From the NCBI GenBank assembly GCA_005779345.1, contig SXJQ01000124.1, positions 1 to 12,309 on the forward strand: a stretch of 12,309 bases of DNA, written 5' to 3'. The position numbers and the translations under genes were made by a program. This document shows positions 6,511 to 12,309 of the stretch, one piece after another; the stretch's first letter is position 1, and the number at the start of each line of letters is the position of its first letter. The DNA comes from Actinomycetota bacterium (lineage in GTDB: Bacteria; Actinomycetota; Acidimicrobiia; IMCC26256; PALSA-610). The notes under the pieces were generated by a model. It searched no databases, was not told the DNA's origin, and worked only from the letters and a program-made list of their open reading frames with translations.

Positions 6511-7367
6511 CACACGCAGGCCGGGCCTTCGGGCTTCTGCCCGGTCGTGTCGGTGCCGAACGGCGGGCCCTGGAAGATCACGCCCGTGTTCACGATCAGG
6601 TTGCCGTCGGCGACCTCGACGGCGAACCGGTCGAGCCCGCGCGGCGCGGGACCGTCCTTCTTCTCGCCGACCTTGTTGTACTTCGAGCCGTGGCACGGGC
6701 ACTCGAACCACTGTGAGCTCTGACACCACGGGACGCGACAACCGAGGTGGACACAGCGCTGCCAGAGGGCGACGAAACCCTGATCGAGGCCCATCAGCGG
6801 ACCGTTGCCCTCGTAGGCGGACTCGGCCTTGGTCTGCGCGTCGGCGTCGGTCGGGTAGAGCTGCACGTAGGTGCGTGCCTCCGACGCGTAGAACGGCTTC
6901 TTCTTCGCCTGGATCTCGGTGAGGATGTCGCTGAGCTTGCCGATGTTGTACTTGGCGCCGAAGCCGCCGCCCTCGCCGGTCGGCCAGAGGAAGGCGAGCA
7001 GCGAGGCGCCGAACAGCGGCAGCATCCCGAGCCCGAGCAGCGAGACATTGGCACGGTTGAGGAACTGCCGGCGCGACACGCCGAGTTCTTCCTCGTCGAC
7101 CGGTTCCCACACCGCCACGGTGCCCGTCGCCGGCATGGCGGGAACACCCGACGCCGCGGTGGCCTGGCTTTCGGCAGAGCGGGCGCGGCCCTCGGCCGAC
7201 GCGACCGCTTCGAGGTCGGTGGAACTCGACGAGGACGCGCCGCCCGCATCGCGCGAGCGCGTCTCGCGCGACAGACGGCCTTCCGACGTGCGAGACCGCG
7301 ACACGGTGACGAAGAGCATCACCGCGGCGAGGGCGAAGACGACGACGATGCCGATGACGAGAGGCAA
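6510..7367 (-). CDS. qcrA: Rieske [2Fe-2S] subunit of the menaquinol-oxidising complex
   Basis: 285 residues from the TTG at 7367, chosen because TAGGAG lies five bases upstream and the protein then begins with a clean helix (PLVIGIVVVFALAAVMLFV). The other possible start, GTG 7406, overlaps the upstream gene by 31 bases and has no clear binding site. Using TTG numbering, cluster box 1 is C205-V-H207-L-G-C210 and box 2 is C223-P-C225-H226-G-S. The ligands are C205, H207, C223 and H226, with a C210-C225 disulfide. A second helix follows a twin-arginine motif, SRRQFLNRA (98-106), so the cluster domain is probably exported folded by Tat. A charged serine/alanine-rich segment (about 25-95) joins the two helices in the cytoplasm. 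An extra cysteine (C215) follows box 1. The protein passes electrons from menaquinol to the cytochrome c encoded next. Confidence 0.94.
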   Translation of the reverse strand: MPLVIGIVVVFALAAVMLFVTVSRSRTSEGRLSRETRSRDAGGASSSSSTDLEAVASAEGRARSAESQATAASGVPAMPATGTVAVWEPVDEEELGVSRRQFLNRANVSLLGLGMLPLFGASLLAFLWPTGEGGGFGAKYNIGKLSDILTEIQAKKKPFYASEARTYVQLYPTDADAQTKAESAYEGNGPLMGLDQGFVALWQRCVHLGCRVPWCQSSQWFECPCHGSKYNKVGEKKDGPAPRGLDRFAVEVADGNLIVNTGVIFQGPPFGTDTTGQKPEGPACV

Positions 7368-7378
7368 CGGTGCTCCTA
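7368..7378 (-). promoter_or_regulatory. Ribosome binding site that supports a TTG start for the Rieske gene
   Basis: Read on the minus strand, TAGGAGCACCG precedes TTG. GGAG (7376-7373) overlaps the TAG stop of the cytochrome b C-terminal gene (7378-7376), and five bases separate it from TTG 7367. Ribosomes ending the upstream gene would sit at this site, so the two genes are probably translationally coupled. Confidence 0.6.
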
Positions 7379-8239
7379 CAGCTCGAAGAACACGTGGTTG
7401 TTCCACGGGAAGACGAAGTTGAAGCCTTCACCGCGGAAGAACGAACCGATGATCACGAGGATCGCCCAGAACATGAGGAAGATCGTGAACATCGAGATGG
7501 CGAACTTGCGGTCGTTCGGCTTGTTCGACGGGTTCTTGTCGACGTAGGGCGCGACCGCGAGCAATCCGAGCGCGATGCCGGGGATGGTCACGCCGGCGAC
7601 CATCGGGTGGAACATCGTGAGGAGTTCCTGCAACCCGAGGAAGTACCAGGGCGCCTTGGAGGGGTTCGGTGTCTGGTTGATGTCGGCGAGGCCGAGCAGC
7701 GGCGCCTTCACCAATGCCGAGAAGATCGTGACGAGCGCCAGCAGGATCATCACCGACGCGAACTCGATCGCGAGCAGGTGCGGCCAGGTGTGGACCTTGT
7801 CCTGGGCTTCGGCCTTGGTCTGTTGGATCGACCCGGCCTTCACGACCGTGAGCAGGCGCTGGGTGTGGCCACCGGGGCCGCTGCCGCTCGGCGCGCCCGC
7901 GGTCATCGCCGGCGCCTTCGCCTTGGTCGCCGTCGCGGTGCCACCGCCGCCGACCTCTGCCGCGGCACCGCCCGCGGCCGCGGCCTTGCGCTTGCGCGAA
8001 CGCTCGAGCAGGTGCGCGGGGACGCCACCGACGCTCTCGGTCACCGGCGTGCCCGAGTCTTCGGCTGCCGCCGCCTCCGGTGCCTCGACGTCGGCGGGCG
8101 CGTCGGCACCCGCGTCGGCGCCGGGCGCGCCAGGTTGCGCCGCCGGCTCGGCCGGGGCATCGTCGCCGTCGCTCGGCAGACCGAGGGCCTTGCGGCGCTC
8201 CTGACTGCGACGGAGGAGGTGTTCGGGTACTTCAGCCAT
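7376..8239 (-). CDS. Cytochrome b C-terminal half (subunit IV-type), with a long N-terminal extension
   Basis: 287 residues from ATG 8239, with AGGAG six bases upstream. Residues about 130-287 form the conserved part: three helices (155-177, 209-231, 247-266) and the Qo-site segment KAPWYFLGLQELL (195-207). Here APWY stands where bc1 and b6f proteins have PEWY, so the usual quinol-site glutamate is replaced by proline. Residues 1-125 are an unusual low-complexity extension rich in Ala, Pro, Gly and Asp. The extension contains a duplicated basic motif, VPEHLLRRSQERRKA (4-18) and VPAHLLERSRKRKAA (73-87). It should be cytoplasmic, because it precedes the first helix and has no signal peptide. 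The gene follows the b6-type gene after 23 bases; together the two make one cytochrome b, as in b6f complexes. Confidence 0.92.
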   Translation of the reverse strand: MAEVPEHLLRRSQERRKALGLPSDGDDAPAEPAAQPGAPGADAGADAPADVEAPEAAAAEDSGTPVTESVGGVPAHLLERSRKRKAAAAGGAAAEVGGGGTATATKAKAPAMTAGAPSGSGPGGHTQRLLTVVKAGSIQQTKAEAQDKVHTWPHLLAIEFASVMILLALVTIFSALVKAPLLGLADINQTPNPSKAPWYFLGLQELLTMFHPMVAGVTIPGIALGLLAVAPYVDKNPSNKPNDRKFAISMFTIFLMFWAILVIIGSFFRGEGFNFVFPWNNHVFFEL

Positions 8240-8262
8240 GCAGGCTCCTCGAACCCAGTGCT

Positions 8263-9072
8263 CTAGAGGGGACCGGAGATTCCGCCGTCTTTACGGACCC
8301 GCCAGAAGTGCACGGCCATGAAGATGACGATGACGAACGGCAGCATCAGCACGTGCAGCACGTACCAACGCAACAAGGTGTCGGTACCGATCTCCTTGGA
8401 ACCGAGCAAGGCGTACTTGACCTGGTTCCCGAGGACCGGGGTGTAACCCATCATGTTGGTGCCGACGGTGACGGCCCAGAGTGCGAGCTGGTCCCACGGC
8501 AACAGGTAGCCGGTGAACGACAACAGCAGGGTGAGCGTCAGCAGGATGACGCCGATCACCCAGTTGAACTCGCGCGGCGACTTGTACGCGCCGTGGTAGA
8601 AGACGCGGCTCATGTGCAAGAAGACCGACAGCACCATGAGGTGCGCGGCCCAACGATGCATGTTGCGCACGAGCGAACCGAATGCGACGGCCGTCTCGAG
8701 GTTCTCGACCGTCTGCCAGGCCTCCTGCGCGGTCGGCCGGTAGAAGAACATCAAGAAGATGCCGGTGACCGTGAGCAGGATGAACAAGAAGAACGACAGT
8801 CCGCCGAGGCACAGCGTGTAGCTGACCTTGACCGCGTGGCGCTTCACCTTCACGGGGTGGAGGTGGAACAGCACGTTGTTCATGATCACGTACGAGCGGT
8901 TCCTCGGGCTGTCGGTGTAGCCCTTGCGGTAGATGGAACCCGGGCGGAAGATCGAGTTCCACGCCTGGCTGCCGCGCGTGTCGTCCCACACCTTGGTGGC
9001 GCGCTCTGACACCTTCGTTCCGATGCCGGCCCCTTGGTCGGAGCCGTTGCCGTTCCCGTTGCCCTTGGCCAC
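8263..9072 (-). CDS. qcrB: Cytochrome b6-type subunit (N-terminal half of split cytochrome b)
   Basis: 269 residues from GTG 9072, with AGGAG five bases upstream. Four transmembrane helices bind two b haems through H139/H153 and H240/H255. The spacings are His-x13-His and His-x14-His; the 14-residue second gap is the b6 form. Cysteine C88 in TLCLGGLSFF aligns with Cys35 of chloroplast and cyanobacterial b6 (YCLGGIT), which covalently holds haem c_i. Every ligand is offset from b6 numbering (35, 86, 100, 187, 202) by exactly 53, the extra length lying in a glycine/asparagine-rich N-terminus. The protein provides the b-haem path from the Qo to the Qi side of a menaquinol:cytochrome c reductase. 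Typical actinobacterial QcrB is a single long fused protein, so this split form is distinct. The symbol follows the Bacillus usage; petB would be equally apt. Confidence 0.95.
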   Translation of the reverse strand: MAKGNGNGNGSDQGAGIGTKVSERATKVWDDTRGSQAWNSIFRPGSIYRKGYTDSPRNRSYVIMNNVLFHLHPVKVKRHAVKVSYTLCLGGLSFFLFILLTVTGIFLMFFYRPTAQEAWQTVENLETAVAFGSLVRNMHRWAAHLMVLSVFLHMSRVFYHGAYKSPREFNWVIGVILLTLTLLLSFTGYLLPWDQLALWAVTVGTNMMGYTPVLGNQVKYALLGSKEIGTDTLLRWYVLHVLMLPFVIVIFMAVHFWRVRKDGGISGPL

Positions 9073-9090
9073 GAGGTCTCCTGCTGGTTC

Positions 9091-9504
9091 TTAGAAGCGG
9101 ACGCCGTAGGCGTAGCCGTGGCGGTTGGTTCGGTCGTTGGGGTCGCCGTTCGCCCAATCGGCGGTGACCTTGCCGAGGACGATGACGCCGGTCGGGCAGC
9201 GGTCGACGCAGAGCGCGCACCGCGTGCACACGTCTTCGTCGACCACGAAGAACACGTGGTCTCGGGGGTCGTCGCCGGGTTGGTCGGCGTTCGTCGCGTC
9301 GCCGATCGCGTCGACCGACAACATGTGGATGCACTTCCACGGGCAGATGTCGACGCAGCCCTCGCACATGATGCACTCGGCCTGGTCGATGTGGAGGAAC
9401 TGCTTGGGCTTCACGGCCGAGGTCAGCCAGGTGGGGTCGACTTCTTGGAGCGTGTACTCCGTGGAGAAGTCGGGCATCGGCGGGTTCGCGTCGGTCTTGG
9501 CCAT
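9091..9504 (-). CDS. Two-cluster [4Fe-4S] ferredoxin in the cytochrome b operon
   Basis: 137 residues from ATG 9504, only 3 bases after the preceding stop. Two cluster motifs are visible: C44-x2-C47-x2-C50-x3-C54-P and C93-x2-C96-x2-C99-x3-C103-P, separated by an acidic insert of roughly 35 residues. An extra cysteine, C58, follows the first motif (CPWKC). There is no signal peptide or membrane helix, so it is cytoplasmic. N- and C-terminal extensions (about 40 and 30 residues) make it longer than a minimal bacterial ferredoxin and could bind a partner. In the usual ferredoxin fold the fourth cysteine of each motif ligates the other cluster. Its place just before the b6-type gene suggests that it is a subunit of, or electron partner for, the complex on the cytoplasmic side. 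The fold is certain; the partner is inferred. Confidence 0.93.
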   Translation of the reverse strand: MAKTDANPPMPDFSTEYTLQEVDPTWLTSAVKPKQFLHIDQAECIMCEGCVDICPWKCIHMLSVDAIGDATNADQPGDDPRDHVFFVVDEDVCTRCALCVDRCPTGVIVLGKVTADWANGDPNDRTNRHGYAYGVRF

Positions 9505-9507
9505 CGT

Positions 9508-10044
9508 TCAGGCCTTCGCGGTGACGGGCCGGCCGAACGCGGACGTGCCGACGACCTTGCCCGCGTCCGTCTCGCCCGCGTCACCGTCGGTCGGGGTTTC
9601 CTTGGCGACCGGGCGCTTCTGCCACTTCGCGAACAGCGCGACGTTGAGACTCAACAACACGATGTAGATGAGCGTCGCGACGGTGTCGCTGATCGCGCGC
9701 TTGTTGACATCGAAGTTGAGCCAACGCAGCCCGAACACGACCTCTTGACCGGAGCGGACGAGGAAGTGCGACTCGTCCCACTTGTGGTAACCGTTCGCGT
9801 ACGTGAGCCACTCGTGGGGAATCGATCCGTACGCGAGGATCATCAGAGCGAACACGTAGATAGAACCGGCCATCGCCTGGGCCCACGTCGTCGGCAACTT
9901 CGGCTTGGGTCGACGCGACATCGCGATGACGGGCGCCAACATCACGAGGAACAACAGCGACGTCCAGATGAGACGACCCGCTGCGCTCAACCCGAGCGTG
10001 TCGGGAAGAATGTTCGGCACTTCGAGACCGAGGATGTGCCTCAT
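9508..10044 (-). CDS. Three-helix membrane protein, first gene of the cytochrome operon, unrecognised
   Basis: 178 residues from ATG 10044, with a G-rich stretch (GGGGG) about 9 bases upstream. Helices lie at about 25-42, 56-74 and 118-139. The basic loop SRRPKPK (43-49) and the basic tail after helix 3 (KWQKRP) are cytoplasmic, so residues 75-117 are outside; that loop holds histidines H77, H87 and H93. The C-terminal 35 residues are acidic and disordered-looking. I recognise no family and see no CxxCH or iron-sulfur motif. The ferredoxin gene starts 3 bases after its stop, so the two are surely co-transcribed. It could be a membrane anchor for the ferredoxin or an extra subunit of the complex; this is inference from position only. 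Confidence 0.8.
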   Translation of the reverse strand: MRHILGLEVPNILPDTLGLSAAGRLIWTSLLFLVMLAPVIAMSRRPKPKLPTTWAQAMAGSIYVFALMILAYGSIPHEWLTYANGYHKWDESHFLVRSGQEVVFGLRWLNFDVNKRAISDTVATLIYIVLLSLNVALFAKWQKRPVAKETPTDGDAGETDAGKVVGTSAFGRPVTAKA

Positions 10045-10314
10045 TCCCGTTTGCCCCCGGGGTAGTCGACGAGCGAGTCGCGTGCTGGACAGGACCGATA
10101 CAGAGACGCCGATTTCGGCAGTGTTCCTACCACGCTAGATGAGACCGCGACACATCGGCGGGAACCATCCGGGGTGCCGAACGACCCTTTCGCTCCGCAC
10201 AATTTCACGAAGTCCCGACAGCGTCAGCGCGAGGTCTCGCGACAGCGTCTGCGCGAGGTCTCGCGACCCAGCCGGCGCGGCGCGACTCGCGCTCGCCGAC
10301 GACGGCGCGCGACG
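10045..10314. other. Divergent intergenic region between the cytochrome operon and the reductase gene
   Basis: This 270-base gap must hold promoters for both directions. I see no convincing -35/-10 pair on either strand. It contains a small inverted repeat, GCCGATTTCGGC (10108-10119), and a tandem dyad array (listed separately). An open frame continues upstream from the reductase gene to GTG 10174, but its product is an arginine-rich repeat without any family feature, so I treat it as non-coding leader. Confidence 0.6.
10216..10265. repeat. Tandem 24-base repeat, each copy with a CGCGAG/CTCGCG dyad
   Basis: Unit 1 (10216-10239) and unit 2 (10240-10263) are identical except for A10226/T10250. 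Each contains CGCGAG-GT-CTCGCG, at 10228-10241 and 10252-10265, a six-base inverted repeat around two bases. The dyad centres are 24 bases apart, and the array ends about 50 bases before the reductase start. It could be a paired operator in the divergent region or an RNA hairpin pair in the leader. The repetition is seen directly; the role is not known. Confidence 0.7.
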
Positions 10315-11571
10315 ATGTGCGGCGTGACCGACGTCGACGTCTTGGTCGTGGGAGCCGGACCGGCCGGTGCCGCGTGCGCCCACTGGCTCGCCCGCCGCGG
10401 GCACCGCGTGCTGGCGGTCGAAAAGAAGGTGTTCCCGCGCGACAAGACCTGCGGCGACGGCCTCACCCCGCGAGCGGTCCGCCAACTGAACGACATGGGG
10501 CTGGGCGAACGACTGTCGGAGGGGCACCTGCGCTACGACGGCCTCCGGGCGATCGCCCACGGGGTGACCCTCGAGATGCCCTGGCCGAGCCACCCCGAGT
10601 TCCCGAGTTACGGCTACGTGGTGCGTCGGCGCGACCTCGATCTCATGGTCGCCGATCGGGCCGCGGAGGTGGGCGCCAAGGTCTGGACCGGCGCCGAGGC
10701 GCTCGCCCCGATCCTGGAGGCGGGCATCGTGCGCGGCGCGCAGGTGCGGCGCAAGGAGACCGGCACGGTCGAAGCCGTCCGGGCCCGGTACGTCGTCGTC
10801 GCCGACGGCGCCAACAGCCGGTTCGGCCGCCAGTTGGGCTGTGCGCGTAACCGCGACTACCCGCTCGGGATGGCGATTCGCGGCTATTACACCAGTCCGT
10901 ACCACGATGACCCCTGGATCGAGAGCCACCTCGACATCACCGACCGCGACGGGAGCCATTTGCCCGGATACGGGTGGATCTTCCCGGTCGGTGACGGCAC
11001 GATCAACGTCGGTTGCGGTCTGCTCAACACGTTCTCCGGTTGGAAGGACATCAACACGACTCGCTTGATGGACGCCTTCACCCACACGGCGCCGGAGCGA
11101 TGGGGCATCTCGCCCGAAACGGCCTGCGGTGCGCCGACCGGCGGTCGGCTCCCGACGGGCGGGTCGATCGTCCCGCACTCGGGGCCGACCTGGCTGGTCG
11201 TCGGCGACGCCGGCGGTTCGGTGAACCCGTTCAACGGCGAGGGGATCTCGATCGCGTACGAGACCGGTCGGCTCGCTGCCGACGCGCTCGACCTGGCGCT
11301 CGCGACCGGCGACGGCCTCGCCCTCGCGACCTACGAGCAACGCCTCGCCGAGACCTACGGTCTCTACTTCCGTGTCGCTCGCGCGTTCGTGAAGGCGATC
11401 GGCAACCCCGCGGTGATGCGCGAGTTGGTGCGTATCGGCATGCACAACCGCTCGCTCATGGAGTGGGTGCTGCGGATCATGGCGAACCTCATGCGCCCCG
11501 ACGAACTCGGCCCGGCCGAGGCCGCGTACCTCGCGGTCGAACGCCTCGTCGCGGCCGCGCCGGCGCCCTGA
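10315..11571 (+). CDS. Geranylgeranyl-reductase family FAD oxidoreductase (MenJ-like)
   Basis: 418 residues from ATG 10315; GTG 10324, three codons later, is an alternative and neither has a clear ribosome binding site. Family features in order are the FAD dinucleotide fold VVGAGPAGAACAHWLARRGH (11-30), CGDGLTPRAV (46-55), VADGANSRFGR (162-172) and the second FAD motif GDAGGSVNPFNGEGI (297-311). Members reduce isoprenoid double bonds. The mycobacterial member MenJ saturates one double bond in the menaquinone side chain, while archaeal members reduce phospholipid chains. Here the enzyme lies directly before nuoA and divergent from a menaquinol-oxidising complex, which favours menaquinone as substrate. 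Length is close to MenJ. Substrate is inferred from context, not from active-site residues. Confidence 0.88.
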   Translation: MCGVTDVDVLVVGAGPAGAACAHWLARRGHRVLAVEKKVFPRDKTCGDGLTPRAVRQLNDMGLGERLSEGHLRYDGLRAIAHGVTLEMPWPSHPEFPSYGYVVRRRDLDLMVADRAAEVGAKVWTGAEALAPILEAGIVRGAQVRRKETGTVEAVRARYVVVADGANSRFGRQLGCARNRDYPLGMAIRGYYTSPYHDDPWIESHLDITDRDGSHLPGYGWIFPVGDGTINVGCGLLNTFSGWKDINTTRLMDAFTHTAPERWGISPETACGAPTGGRLPTGGSIVPHSGPTWLVVGDAGGSVNPFNGEGISIAYETGRLAADALDLALATGDGLALATYEQRLAETYGLYFRVARAFVKAIGNPAVMRELVRIGMHNRSLMEWVLRIMANLMRPDELGPAEAAYLAVERLVAAAPAP

Positions 11572-11572
11572 G

Positions 11573-11604
11573 TTGGGGAACCGCGACGGCCGGTCGGGTA
11601 GCTT
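11573..11604 (+). promoter_or_regulatory. Possible promoter upstream of nuoA
   Basis: TTGGGG (11573-11578) and TAGCTT (11599-11604) resemble -35 and TANNNT -10 elements. The spacer is 20 bases, longer than ideal. The -10-like element lies 40 bases before the nuoA ATG, in the 72-base gap after the reductase stop. The nuo genes could equally be transcribed from upstream of the reductase gene. Confidence 0.25.
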
Positions 11605-11643
11605 GCGGACGGAATCAACGCCTCGGGGGAGCAGTCCGCGTCG

Positions 11644-12093
11644 ATGAACGATTACCTGCCGCTGCTCGTCATGATCGGGCTCGTGGTCGCGTTCGTCCTC
11701 GGCAGCTTCGTGGCTTCGATCCTGCTCGGTCCGCGGAATGCCAACGCTGCCAAGCAGACCCCGTACGAGTGCGGGATCGTGCCCGAGCACGAACCGGCCG
11801 ACCGCTTCCCGGTGAAGTTCTACCTGGTCGCGATGAGCTTCATCGTCCTCGACGTCGAGATCGTGTTCCTCTATCCGTTCGCCACCGTCATGCGCGGGCT
11901 CGGCGCGTTCGGGTTGATCTCGATCGGCGTGTTCGTCCTCGTCTTGTTGATCCCGTTCGCGTATCTGTTGTCGGTCGGCGCGCTCGCGTGGGGCCCGGTG
12001 CAACAGGTCGTGCGCGAGATCGCGCCGGTGCGACGCACCAAGGCCGCGGTGCTCGACCCCGCGGCCGCCATCACCGGAGATCAGGCAGCATGA
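11644..12093 (+). CDS. nuoA: NADH-quinone oxidoreductase subunit A (complex I)
   Basis: 149 residues from ATG 11644; GGAG (11628-11631) lies 12 bases upstream and no other start is in frame. Three helices (about 5-28, 61-82, 88-113) surround the family signatures KQTPYECGIVP (37-47) and FPVKFYLVAMSFIVLDVEIVF (55-75). The loop holding the conserved cysteine C43 lies near the quinone-entry region in complex I structures. The subunit is part of the membrane arm at the junction with the peripheral arm. The tail after about 118 is longer than in E. coli NuoA and ends in an alanine-rich stretch. The nuoB start overlaps its stop as ATGA, so the nuo operon begins here. Confidence 0.96.
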   Translation: MNDYLPLLVMIGLVVAFVLGSFVASILLGPRNANAAKQTPYECGIVPEHEPADRFPVKFYLVAMSFIVLDVEIVFLYPFATVMRGLGAFGLISIGVFVLVLLIPFAYLLSVGALAWGPVQQVVREIAPVRRTKAAVLDPAAAITGDQAA

Positions 12094-12309
12094 GCCAACT
12101 GCCTCACCTCGGGCTCGAGGCCGTGCCGCACGGTTTCGTCACGGGCAAGCTCGAAGATCTCGTGAAGTGGGCGCGGCGCAATTCGGTGTTCCCCGCGACG
12201 TTCGGGCTCGCGTGTTGTGCGCTCGAGATGATGGCGACGGGTGCCGCGCACTACGACCTCGCGCGCTACGGCATGGAGGTCTTCCGCGCGTCGCCGCGTC
12301 AGGCCGACC
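12090..12309 (+). CDS. nuoB: NADH-quinone oxidoreductase subunit B (complex I), 3' truncated by the window
   Basis: The first 73 residues are present, from ATG 12090, which overlaps the nuoA stop. NSVFPATFGLACCALEMM (31-48) is the NuoB signature; the paired cysteines C42 and C43 are two of the four ligands of cluster N2, which delivers electrons to quinone. GAAHYDLARYGMEVFRASPRQAD continues exactly as in the family. The remaining ligands lie beyond the window edge. The rest of the nuo operon probably follows. Confidence 0.97.
   Translation, partial: MSQLPHLGLEAVPHGFVTGKLEDLVKWARRNSVFPATFGLACCALEMMATGAAHYDLARYGMEVFRASPRQAD

Noticed and set aside
5096..6922. 608-codon open frame on the plus strand, antisense to the cytochrome c and Rieske genes
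   Set aside because: The minus strand has CxxCH and Rieske motifs in frame; the plus product is low-complexity arginine/valine/glycine sequence with no domain.
10125..10137. TAGCGT on the minus strand as a -10 element for the cytochrome operon
   Set aside because: No matching -35 hexamer at 16-19 bases was found. A nearby GGAAC...CGTC pair resembles an ECF-sigma promoter, but the spacing of about 14 bases is too short.
10174..10314. N-terminal extension of the reductase from GTG 10174
   Set aside because: The 47 extra residues are arginine-rich and include the translated 24-base repeat. The FAD-binding fold begins directly after ATG 10315, where family members normally start.
10135..12003. 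622-codon open frame on the minus strand under the reductase and nuoA genes
   Set aside because: No recognisable protein feature, while the plus strand encodes FAD motifs and NuoA signatures.
1..12309. Defence system, CRISPR array, prophage or insertion sequence
   Set aside because: No repeat-spacer array, transposase, integrase or inverted terminal repeats were seen; the whole window is core metabolism with uniform composition.

Overview
The window is high-GC, gene-dense DNA. Gene content, codon use and the order hemC-cobA/hemD-hemB-hemL suggest an actinobacterium, possibly of the Acidimicrobiia type. This is an inference from memory of gene neighbourhoods; no 16S rRNA or other marker in the window settles it. 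Three transcription units are visible.

Region 1 (1-3931, + strand) is the end of a tetrapyrrole operon: the 3' end of hemC, a fused uroporphyrinogen-III methyltransferase/uroporphyrinogen-III synthase, hemB and hemL. The last genes overlap by about 4 bases, as in translationally coupled operons. Together they make 5-aminolevulinate, porphobilinogen, hydroxymethylbilane and uroporphyrinogen III, and send part of the flow towards sirohaem or cobalamin.

Region 2 (10044 down to 4018, - strand) is an eight-gene respiratory operon that converges on the haem operon. In transcription order it encodes an unrecognised three-helix membrane protein, a two-cluster ferredoxin, a cytochrome b6-type protein, a subunit-IV-type cytochrome b C-terminal half, a Rieske protein, a membrane-anchored dihaem cytochrome c, an unrecognised three-helix membrane protein with a large loop domain, and a 56-residue single-helix protein. 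It should oxidise menaquinol and reduce a periplasmic-side acceptor. The split cytochrome b matches chloroplast/cyanobacterial b6 in the spacing of all four haem ligands and keeps the cysteine that binds haem c_i (c_n). Well-known actinobacterial bcc complexes instead use one long, fused QcrB. The co-encoded ferredoxin, the Glu-less Qo motif (APWY) and three unrecognised membrane proteins make this the most interesting part of the window.

Region 3 (10315-12309, + strand) starts divergently from region 2. It has a geranylgeranyl-reductase/MenJ-family flavoprotein, probably acting on the menaquinone side chain, then nuoA and the start of nuoB of respiratory complex I. The 270-base divergent intergenic region carries two tandem 24-base units, each with a CGCGAG/CTCGCG dyad.

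The logic of the window is consistent: haem synthesis, a haem-rich menaquinol-oxidising complex, a probable menaquinone-modifying enzyme and a menaquinone-reducing NADH dehydrogenase lie side by side. No tRNA, rRNA, CRISPR array, insertion sequence or sign of recent transfer was seen.
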